Shown: piece after piece, positions 8,384-15,550 of the stretch
Position numbering within the stretch: position 1 is the stretch's first letter
Layout: each line of letters opens with the position of its first letter
Assembly: GCA_963663285.2 (NCBI GenBank)
Contig: CAXXNI010000004.1
Coordinates: 1,240,001 to 1,304,000, forward strand
Reading direction: 5' to 3'
DNA from: CAXXOK01 sp963663285
GTDB taxonomy: Bacteria; Bacillota; Clostridia; Christensenellales; Aristaeellaceae
Length of the DNA stretch: 64,000 nucleotides
Made by a program: the position numbers and the translations under genes
Notes under the pieces: generated by a model
Databases searched by the model: none
What the model was told of the DNA's origin: nothing
Seen by the model: only the letters and a program-made list of their open reading frames with translations

Positions 8384-9430
8384 TCAACCTACGCTAACGG
8401 AATCTACCGCGAAGGAATTTTCCAGGTAGGAGGTGTACATGCTGTATGTGGAAGCCAAATCCTGCCGGTAGGAAAGCTCGGCTTCGTAAATATATTTATC
8501 CGTTACGATGTAAGCGTCAAATACGGTGTTGCCCTCGGCCGTATCGTAACAGACCGTCGCTGCGCTGAACTCTTCATACAGTGTAGATACAGAGCCCTCG
8601 ATGCCATTGGCGATAACGCTGATGTAATCGGAGAGGTTGGCGTTGGAGGTGTTTTCCGTACGCCGTACGAAAAAGGTTACGCTCCCGTCCGGAAGGGTAG
8701 CGGATACGCCGTCGGTAGTTTCCACCAGCAGATCATCGTCGAATACGCTGGGGTAAAGGATGGAAAAGCCCAGTGACGTATTGATATATTCCACCAAAAT
8801 GGTTTCGGTGTACGTTTGCATGGCTGCTTCCATGTTCAGCTCCGACCCGACGGAAAAACCGGTGAGCAGGTAGCCGTTCATTGCGCCTGCGTCTTCGCGG
8901 AATGTATAGACGGCGCGATCCAGCCAGGTGATGTTTTTGTATTCCGTATCGCTCATCTGTGACATGGGTTTATCGCTCTGGTATAGTTCACCGATGATTT
9001 GCACATCGCTGTCATCACCTGTATTTACGGTTACCGGCTGAAACCCGATGTAGCTGCCAATGCCGCTGCTGGGTGTAATGGCGGTCAGCGCGGGCACTTG
9101 CGAAGCGAAGGTTTTGGCGAGGTATGCGGCTTGCTGTGCCGGATCGGCCAGCATGTCCGCGGTAATGCCAAGCGAAGCGTCGGCGGTCTGGCCGATGGTG
9201 AACAGCGCCTCGATAAACGCATTGCCCAGCGTGGTTTCCTCATTGCCGATTACTTCCGGATCCTCGCTGCCGGTGCTCATCGCCGCGGCGGCTACCAGAT
9301 CCATAAACGGGGTGAGCGCTTCAAAATCGGACGTTCCCGCATCTTCAGCGCCGGCGAAAGAAACGCCGCCCAGCAGCAGACAAAGTACCATCATCCAAGC
9401 AAACAACCTGCCGGTAAAGGATTTTTTCAT
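8384..9430 (-). CDS. Exported protein of unknown function
   Basis: About 348 residues from the ATG at 9430 (GGGAGG seven bases upstream). It has a signal peptide ending near GVSFAGA, then a helical first half and a C-terminal part (YINTSLGFSILYPSVFDDD onward) of the PsbP/MOG1-like kind seen in many clostridial exported proteins. No catalytic motif is visible. It is the first gene of a two-gene unit with the DUF3298-like protein. The function is unknown. Confidence 0.7.
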   Translation of the reverse strand: MKKSFTGRLFAWMMVLCLLLGGVSFAGAEDAGTSDFEALTPFMDLVAAAAMSTGSEDPEVIGNEETTLGNAFIEALFTIGQTADASLGITADMLADPAQQAAYLAKTFASQVPALTAITPSSGIGSYIGFQPVTVNTGDDSDVQIIGELYQSDKPMSQMSDTEYKNITWLDRAVYTFREDAGAMNGYLLTGFSVGSELNMEAAMQTYTETILVEYINTSLGFSILYPSVFDDDLLVETTDGVSATLPDGSVTFFVRRTENTSNANLSDYISVIANGIEGSVSTLYEEFSAATVCYDTAEGNTVFDAYIVTDKYIYEAELSYRQDLASTYSMYTSYLENSFAVDSVSVG

Positions 9431-9511
9431 ACGGATGCCTCCCAATATGTCGGCGATTTTCCCCGCCGTTACTTGGCTTGTTCACACATAGTACGTTTGA
9501 AAGAGCCGGAT

Positions 9512-10366
9512 TTATCCACGAGCCGAAAGATATTCCGCCGCCGAAATAGCGGCAACATTGCCTTCTCCAACGGATTTGGCTACTTGCAGGGGTTTCCCGG
9601 TGCAGTCGCCCGCGGCAAAAACCCCGGGTACGTTGGTTTTCATGGTACGGTCTACGGGGATGAAACTGCCGTCTACCGTTAGATCTGGCAGAAGCATGCC
9701 CAGCGACACGGCATTACGGAAAATGAATACCCCGTCATACGTTTGGCTGCCTTCCTTGGTGGTTATGCTGATGCCTCCGTCCACACGGGCAAGTTCCGCA
9801 GGCTTTTGCTCCATAATGCGTACAGTTGCGGGGAGCTTTTCGGTTTCATGCTTTTTAAGCGAGTAATAGTCGATGCCTGCGGCGAGTTTTTCCAGAAACA
9901 ATGTTTCTTCCGCGCCCTCATCGGATTCGGAGAGTACGGCCAGCTTTTTACCGCGGTAAAGCATACCGTCGCACGTGGCGCAATAACTTACGCCCATGCC
10001 CAGCAGCTCTTCCTCGCCCGGAAGCAGACGCGGGCGGGCGGCGCCCATTGCCAGCACGATGGTTTTTGCTTCGATGACTTCGCTTTCCACCAGCAGCATA
10101 AAGCCGGTATCCGACGGGAGAATCTGGCGAACCAGCCCCTCCTGCTCGGTAGCGCCTACTGAAAGCGCCTGTTTCTTAAAAGTGTCCAATAGTACGGCGC
10201 CGGAAACCTCCGGCAGGCCGGGATAATTATCAATTCTTTCGGTGCGGGCCAACCAGCTTGTGTTGTTGGATGGGCCAATAACCAATGTTTCCAATCCGCG
10301 CATCCGCGCGGTAATAGCACAGCTCAACCCCGCAGGGCCTTTGCCGACAATCGCAATATCTACCAT
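9512..10366 (-). CDS. Thioredoxin-reductase-like flavoprotein lacking NADPH motifs
   Basis: A 284-residue protein with the fold order of bacterial thioredoxin reductase: FAD motif GKGPAG (residues 8-13), redox pair CATC (129-132) and C-terminal FAAGDC. In NADPH-dependent enzymes the sequence after YRGKK reads GGGDSA and later HRRDxxR. Here those places hold SESDEGA (146-152) and SLKKHE (169-174), so NADPH binding is doubtful. This pattern resembles the ferredoxin-dependent flavin thioredoxin reductases described from clostridia. It probably reduces thioredoxin or a related disulfide protein in the cytoplasm. No thioredoxin gene is adjacent. An in-frame stop just upstream fixes the start at ATG 10366, which has only a weak adjacent ribosome site. 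Confidence 0.85.
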   Translation of the reverse strand: MVDIAIVGKGPAGLSCAITARMRGLETLVIGPSNNTSWLARTERIDNYPGLPEVSGAVLLDTFKKQALSVGATEQEGLVRQILPSDTGFMLLVESEVIEAKTIVLAMGAARPRLLPGEEELLGMGVSYCATCDGMLYRGKKLAVLSESDEGAEETLFLEKLAAGIDYYSLKKHETEKLPATVRIMEQKPAELARVDGGISITTKEGSQTYDGVFIFRNAVSLGMLLPDLTVDGSFIPVDRTMKTNVPGVFAAGDCTGKPLQVAKSVGEGNVAAISAAEYLSARG

Positions 10367-10376
10367 AATATCTTAC

Positions 10377-10401
10377 AACCGCTTGTTCAGCGGTTCTCCT
10401 T
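10377..10401 (-). promoter_or_regulatory. Ribosome site followed by a hairpin before the flavoprotein start
   Basis: On the minus strand AAGGAG (10396-10401) is followed directly by a 7-bp hairpin AACCGCT/AGCGGTT (10377-10395) and then ten bases to ATG. Without the hairpin the site is too far for initiation; folding would bring it to a normal distance. Confidence 0.45.
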
Positions 10402-10409
10402 TCTGGATG

Positions 10410-10438
10410 AGTGTAACAAAATAAGTGTGTTTTTTCAA
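10410..10438 (-). promoter_or_regulatory. Promoter of the flavoprotein gene
   Basis: On the minus strand: TTGAAA (10433-10438), 17-base spacer, TACACT (10410-10415). Confidence 0.55.
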
Positions 10439-10520
10439 CGGTTTAGCGGAATTTACCTGTAAATTGTAGCGTAAACCGTACGAAATCGCTATACTGTTAT
10501 TCGCGGGAGGGGCGATAAGT

Positions 10521-11255
10521 ATGGCGGAGTGGAATCCATGGCATGGCTGCAAGAAATACAGTGCAGGCTGTTTGCATTGCTATGTGTACCGCCGGGATGC
10601 CAAATATGAGCTGGATGCAAGCGCTGTGCGGAAAAACGCAGCGTTTGATTTGCCCCTGCGCCGCCTGCGGGATGGTACCTATAAGCTCAAAGGGCCGGAT
10701 GATGTATTTACCTGCTTTACCTCCGACTTCTTTTTGGATCAAGCAGACCCTTGGCGCGCCGAAGCGTGGCGGATGATGAAAATCCGTGCCGATTTACGCT
10801 TTTTCTTTATCACCAAACGCATTTTGCGGTTTCAGGAACAATTGCCGGAGGACTGGGGCGAAGGATACCCGAATGTGTCCATCGGGGTGACTTGCGAAAA
10901 TCAGGCGGCGGCGGATGAACGCCTGCCGTACTTCCTCGGCCTTCCGGTACAGCACAAAACCATAATCTGCGAACCGATGCTGGAGGCGGTTGATTTTCGG
11001 CCATACCTGCAAAAACAGATCGAGCAGGTGGTCGTAGGCGGCGAGAGCGGAAACGACGCTCGCCTGATGCGGTATGACTGGGTAAAAAGCGTACATTCAC
11101 AATGCGTACAGGCGGGGGTTTCCTTCTGGTTTAAGCAGACAGGCGCGCGCTTTGAAAAGGACGGGCGCATCTATACCATTCCCCGGAGGCTCCAGTTTTC
11201 GCAGGCGCGCAAGTCGGGGCTGAACTTTGTTGCCCCAATAACGCTGCGCCAGTAA
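10521..11255 (+). CDS. DUF5131 (phage Gp37/Gp68-type) family protein
   Basis: A 244-residue protein with the family opening WNPWHGCKKYSAGCLHCYVY, where the three cysteines (Cx5CxxC) look like an iron-sulfur or zinc site related to radical-SAM enzymes. Further family features are the FFFITKR motif (about 94-100), SIGVTCENQ (about 120) and VVVGGESG (about 171-178). The family is found in phages and bacterial chromosomes and its reaction is not established. The ribosome site is GGAGGGG. It stands alone on the plus strand with no phage genes nearby. Confidence 0.85.
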   Translation: MAEWNPWHGCKKYSAGCLHCYVYRRDAKYELDASAVRKNAAFDLPLRRLRDGTYKLKGPDDVFTCFTSDFFLDQADPWRAEAWRMMKIRADLRFFFITKRILRFQEQLPEDWGEGYPNVSIGVTCENQAAADERLPYFLGLPVQHKTIICEPMLEAVDFRPYLQKQIEQVVVGGESGNDARLMRYDWVKSVHSQCVQAGVSFWFKQTGARFEKDGRIYTIPRRLQFSQARKSGLNFVAPITLRQ

Positions 11256-11532
11256 AATTGCGCCGTTATCCTTCAAACAGAAGGTGTAATATGCCCGGAA
11301 AAGCGCTAAGCTGAAGACAGCTGCCTTTGACCGGGTGATTTCTTTATACACGCATCCGGCGGATGATAAACATAAAACCCTGCCGGTTGCGGCAGGGCTT
11401 TGCTTGACTCAAATGATATGAGTTGAGCGGCTGTTTAAAAGGGGTATGGGTCATCGTTTACAAGTAATAAAGTAAGCACCCTGCCACGTTTACGGCGTGA
11501 CCTAGAATATGCTGAACAGTTGCCAGTGCTTT
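11256..11532. other. Intergenic region between convergent genes
   Basis: Apart from the hairpin at 11373-11403 I see no gene or RNA in these 277 bases. Confidence 0.5.
11373..11403. terminator. Bidirectional terminator
   Basis: ACCCTGCCG/CGGCAGGGC stem with a 4-base loop, flanked by A on the left and T on the right, between the convergent DUF5131 and ABC-F genes. Confidence 0.75.
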
Positions 11533-13464
11533 CTATTCTTCCGCCTCTGCTTGCGTATAGGCGGTTTCCGCTGTTTCCAGTGCATCGTACAAAGCTTCCT
11601 GCTGCTGTTGTTCCAGCTGATACTGTTGGGTCAGTTCCAACATAAGCGCTTGATCGGCATAGGTTTCGGGGGCGGCAAGCTGCGCTTCCAGCGCGGCGAT
11701 GCGCTCTTCGCTGCCGACAATATCTGCCTCCGCTTTGGAAACGGCTGCTTTCAGCTCTCGCCTTTTGGCACTTTGCTGCCGGTCGCGCTTGCGTTCCCGC
11801 GCCAGCGATGTTTTGGTAATGCCGCTGTCCGGTTCCAGCTGCGGCGGTACGGGACGGTCGCGCTTCTCCAGATAATCGTCGAAATTCCCCAGGTATTCAG
11901 TTACGCCATCCTCGTTCATCACCATCACGCGGTCGGCAAAGCGGTTGATAAAATAGCGGTCGTGGCTGATGGCGAGAATCGTGCCGGGAAAATCATACAG
12001 GGCGTCTTCCAGCACCTCGCGGCTGTCCATATCCAGATGGTTCGTCGGCTCATCCATCAGCAGCAGGTTATCCTTGCGCAGCATCAGCTTGGTCAGCGCA
12101 ACCCGGCCGCGTTCGCCGCCGGAGAGGGAGGAGATGGGGGCGAACACATCGTCCCCGGAGAATAAAAACAAGCCCAGCGCTCCGCGTATGCGGCTTTGCT
12201 CCTGCGAAGGGAAAGCATTCCATACCTCGTCCAGCACGGTATTGTTGGGGTTCAGCTCCTGCTGGTGCTGATCGTAATACCCAATATCCACATTCGTGCC
12301 AAAGGTCGCAGCACCTTTATCCGGCGCCATTTTGTTCATCAGAATTTTGAATAGCGTGCTTTTGCCAACCCCGTTGGGGCCGATCAGCGCAACGCGGTCG
12401 CCGGAGCGCAATTTGAAATTCAAATCGTGGAAAACGGTGCGCCCTTCAAAGCTCTTGGCTAAATCTTTTACCAGCAGCGCGTCCTCGCCCATGCGGCGGC
12501 GGGCATCAAAGGAGAAGCGAATCTGGTTTTCCTCGGTGGGCTTTTCCAAACGTTCCACTTTATCCAGCCGCTTTTGGCGGCTTTCGGCGGCGCGAATGCT
12601 CTTTTCCCGGTTAAAGCTGCGGTAACGGGCGATGATGGCCTGCTCGCGCTCAATTTCCTTTTGCTGCAAATTGTAAGCCTTCATGCGGGCTTCAAAGTCG
12701 GCGGCGCGCTTTTTCTGATATTCGGTATAGTTGCCTGTAAACTTATGCACGCGGCCGCCCAGCATTTCCCCCATGGTAGTGCAGACATGATCCATGAAAT
12801 AACGGTCATGGCTGATCACCAGCAGCGACCCTTTATAATCGGCCAGATAATTTTGCAGCCATTCGATGGCTTCCAAGTCCAGGTGGTTGGTCGGTTCATC
12901 CATCAGCAATAGCTCGGGCTTTTGCAGCAGCAGTTTCGCCAGCGATACGCGCGTACGTTCGCCGCCGGAGAGCGTTTCCAGTTTGCGATCGTACATTTCC
13001 CGCGCAATGCCAAGCCCGGTCAGTACGCCGATGATTTCGCCCTCGTAGGCATACCCTTCCTGCTGCACAAATGCCTCGGTCAGACGCTGGTACTCGGCGG
13101 ACAGGCGCAGGGTCATCTGCTCGTCGTGCGTATGGTTAGCCAATTCCTCTTCCAAACTCCGCAGGCGGCGCTCCATGGCGATCACAGGCTCAAACACAGC
13201 CAACATCGCGCCCCAGACGGTTTCGGACAAGGCAATATCGTTAATCTGCGCAAGATAGCCGATGCGCAGGTCTTTGCTTTTATGGATGGCGCCGCCGTCG
13301 GGCTGGGTTTCGCCGCTGAGCATTCGCATCAGCGTGGTTTTTCCACAGCCGTTTACGCCGATCAGGCCCATTTTTTCGCCTTTTTGCAGGCTGAAGGTTA
13401 TATCGCGCAGTACTTCGTGCGCGCCGAAGCTTTTTTGTACATTTTCTACGGAGATCAGGATCAT
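11533..13464 (-). CDS. ABC-F family ribosome-associated ATPase
   Basis: A 643-residue protein of two fused ABC domains without membrane segments. Each has Walker A (GVNGCGKTT, GPNGVGKST), signature (LSGGERTRVSLA, LSGGERGRVALT) and the ABC-F box MDEPTNHLD. A charged linker (about 240-320) and a C-terminal coiled coil (about 545-640) follow, as in YdiF/YfmR-like members. ABC-F proteins bind the ribosomal E site and relieve stalled translation; some give antibiotic resistance. Nothing in the sequence marks this copy as a resistance factor. It overlaps the DUF6483 gene by 4 bases. Confidence 0.94.
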   Translation of the reverse strand: MILISVENVQKSFGAHEVLRDITFSLQKGEKMGLIGVNGCGKTTLMRMLSGETQPDGGAIHKSKDLRIGYLAQINDIALSETVWGAMLAVFEPVIAMERRLRSLEEELANHTHDEQMTLRLSAEYQRLTEAFVQQEGYAYEGEIIGVLTGLGIAREMYDRKLETLSGGERTRVSLAKLLLQKPELLLMDEPTNHLDLEAIEWLQNYLADYKGSLLVISHDRYFMDHVCTTMGEMLGGRVHKFTGNYTEYQKKRAADFEARMKAYNLQQKEIEREQAIIARYRSFNREKSIRAAESRQKRLDKVERLEKPTEENQIRFSFDARRRMGEDALLVKDLAKSFEGRTVFHDLNFKLRSGDRVALIGPNGVGKSTLFKILMNKMAPDKGAATFGTNVDIGYYDQHQQELNPNNTVLDEVWNAFPSQEQSRIRGALGLFLFSGDDVFAPISSLSGGERGRVALTKLMLRKDNLLLMDEPTNHLDMDSREVLEDALYDFPGTILAISHDRYFINRFADRVMVMNEDGVTEYLGNFDDYLEKRDRPVPPQLEPDSGITKTSLARERKRDRQQSAKRRELKAAVSKAEADIVGSEERIAALEAQLAAPETYADQALMLELTQQYQLEQQQQEALYDALETAETAYTQAEAEE

Positions 13465-14111
13465 TGGGGATTCTCGCTTTCGTGAGGATTCGACTGTGTT
13501 TCCAGCTCGTGGGCGGATAAACGCAATTCATCGGCCGTCATGCGGCATAGGGCAAGAGTGCGCGACGTAGCCTTGGCCGCGCGGCGCAGCATCAATGCAG
13601 CTTCCATGCGGTCTTGCGCCCTTCTCTCGCCTGTTTCCAGCGCAATTGCCTGAAAAAGCGCGTCCTCCATTTCATCGTACTGCTCGGCAGTGGCGAAGAA
13701 ATGGGCGCAGTTCATCAGATCCTGCGGAGTAAGTTGGGGGAATACGGCGCGCTTTAAAGCAATCAGCTTCTGCGCGCGCAAATCGCACAACTGCGTTTCA
13801 TCATGCAGAGAAGCCAGCAGCACCAGCGCGCGGTATTGCAGCGTTTCCGCTTCGCCGATGGGCAGGGTGGCAACTTCGGCTTTGGCTGCCAGCAGTTCGC
13901 TGAGCACAAAGCGTGGCATAGAGGAGAGCAGGGAAAACAGGCTTTCTGTGGTCAGGCTCTCGGCGGTTTCCAACGGCATTCCGCAGTGCTCGCGGCAGGT
14001 TTTATCCAGCAGGCGAAAGCGCTGGTGATCATCCAGCAGGTCAAAAAGCCGGCGCATCATATCGCCAAGCATATGAATAAGCCGGAGAATATAATCCCGT
14101 TGGTAATCCAT
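13461..14111 (-). CDS. DUF6483 family protein
   Basis: About 216 residues from the ATG at 14111, which has GGGAGG in front. The opening MDYQRDYILRLIHMLGDMMR is typical of this clostridial family, and the rest is helical (about residues 85-195), like a TPR-type fold with an AEQYDEMEDALFQAI motif. No enzymatic motif is seen. It precedes the ABC-F gene with a 4-base overlap, so the two are translated together; the function is unknown. Confidence 0.7.
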   Translation of the reverse strand: MDYQRDYILRLIHMLGDMMRRLFDLLDDHQRFRLLDKTCREHCGMPLETAESLTTESLFSLLSSMPRFVLSELLAAKAEVATLPIGEAETLQYRALVLLASLHDETQLCDLRAQKLIALKRAVFPQLTPQDLMNCAHFFATAEQYDEMEDALFQAIALETGERRAQDRMEAALMLRRAAKATSRTLALCRMTADELRLSAHELETQSNPHESENPQ

Positions 14112-14185
14112 AACGCCTCCCGCCGCGCTGCGGCGCACCTGCACAGCGGTACGCGCCTTGCCGCCGGCGCATCCGCGCAAGGAAC

Positions 14186-14194
14186 AGTATACCA
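14186..14194 (-). promoter_or_regulatory. Extended -10 promoter of the DUF6483-ABC-F unit
   Basis: TGGTATACT on the minus strand is an extended -10 element about 75 bases before the start; no good -35 is visible. Confidence 0.4.
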
Positions 14195-14256
14195 TAATCC
14201 GCAGGTTTGCGCATCCTTGCAAACGGGCTGTATACTGCAAATTTACACGAAAAGGC

Positions 14257-14285
14257 TATACAGATTTCACCGTTTCATGTACAAT
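14257..14285 (+). promoter_or_regulatory. Promoter of the exported-protein/TPR unit
   Basis: TATACA (14257-14262), 17-base spacer, TACAAT (14280-14285), ahead of the start at 14332. Confidence 0.45.
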
Positions 14286-14331
14286 AAAAGATGAATGTTT
14301 GACCGTCCGGTCTTTCTGCCGAAAAGGAGCG

Positions 14332-15522
14332 ATGAAGGTGAAACGAGTCTGCCTGCTCGTCCTGCTGGCGGTGCTGCTGTTGTGTGCTTTACCTGCGCAG
14401 GCCGATGAAGCCGGGGTGCTAACCGAAACGGAACTGGGGAAATGGCTCAACGGTTTGCTGTTATCTACCGCGGGGGTAGAGCCGATGAATGCCCCGATTG
14501 GCGAAGAAGCGCTTACCGAAGACGGATATGCTTTTATATATGATATGGCAACCTTTTATTATAATAAGCCTATACTGGACGCGCAAAGTGTACTCAACGC
14601 AATTGCCATAACTGATGAAAACCTTTCCATGCCGCGCGGCGTGAACCTTGGCGTGCCGCAGGATGCGCTGATGGAAGCCTACGGCTGGATGAATATGGAA
14701 CTGGCGGGTGAAGGCAGCTTCGCAACGCTGTATGTGCTGAACCATTTACCGCAGGGAGCATACTGGGGACTGGCCCAGCACAGCGGAAGCGAACTGCAAA
14801 GCGTGCAGTGCGCCATACATGCCTTTGCGGGGGAGGACCGATACACCGATGCGGGCATCCTGTACACCGTAATGGAGGGAACCGTAACCAGCATCCGTGT
14901 TTATGGGCTTAACACCTATGTTACCCGCGCTGATGTGGAAAACAATCTGCAGGCGGTGGGCGGGGAAATAGACGGCGATACAGCACAAACGCAGGGCGTT
15001 TCGCTGGTGAGCGCCGCGCAGGCTTTCGGGCAAAGCGATATGGAGTTTGGCGGCATTGCCTTTTTCACCCTGACCGATGCGGAGGCAGCGGCGATTTTCG
15101 GCCAGCCGGTATCCGAAAGCTGGGCGCAGGACGATACAGGCGCTTGGCTGCATATGATTACCTATAACAGTACATCGCTGGTGTTTACGACCGATGCGAA
15201 TAAACAAAACGCACAGCTGGAAACAATGGCGGTTACCGATGCGCGTATGACCGGCCCGCGCGGGCTGGTTACGGGCATGGGACTTAGTGACGTAATAGCC
15301 CTGTTCCGCAGCGACGGTACAGGGGAAACGCTGGATGCGGCGGCATTGCTCTACGGCGATGGGCAAAACACGCCGTTCGGTACGCTGGAACAAAGCGGAA
15401 ATGATGCGACCCTGCGTTATACGGCCGTGATTACCGATGCAAAAGGCGCGGCGCGGCAAATGATACTGCATATCAGTTTCACCGATGGAATACTGTCGGA
15501 ATGGATGCTATATACGTTTTAA
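14332..15522 (+). CDS. Exported protein of unknown function
   Basis: About 396 residues. AAGGAG at 14323-14329 lies only two or three bases before ATG 14332 but eight before the in-frame GTG 14338, so the true start may be the GTG; both give the same signal peptide (VCLLVLLAVLLLCALPAQA). The mature part is acidic, without cysteines forming a clear motif, and contains two similar segments with GVNLGVPQDALMEAYG and GLVTGMGLSDVIALFRSDG, which look like paired repeats of one small domain. I do not recognise the family. It lies 28 bases before the zinc-ribbon/TPR membrane protein and is probably cotranscribed with it. Confidence 0.65.
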   Translation: MKVKRVCLLVLLAVLLLCALPAQADEAGVLTETELGKWLNGLLLSTAGVEPMNAPIGEEALTEDGYAFIYDMATFYYNKPILDAQSVLNAIAITDENLSMPRGVNLGVPQDALMEAYGWMNMELAGEGSFATLYVLNHLPQGAYWGLAQHSGSELQSVQCAIHAFAGEDRYTDAGILYTVMEGTVTSIRVYGLNTYVTRADVENNLQAVGGEIDGDTAQTQGVSLVSAAQAFGQSDMEFGGIAFFTLTDAEAAAIFGQPVSESWAQDDTGAWLHMITYNSTSLVFTTDANKQNAQLETMAVTDARMTGPRGLVTGMGLSDVIALFRSDGTGETLDAAALLYGDGQNTPFGTLEQSGNDATLRYTAVITDAKGAARQMILHISFTDGILSEWMLYTF

Positions 15523-15550
15523 CGGCAGGAAAGCCTTGGAGGGATAGCCT

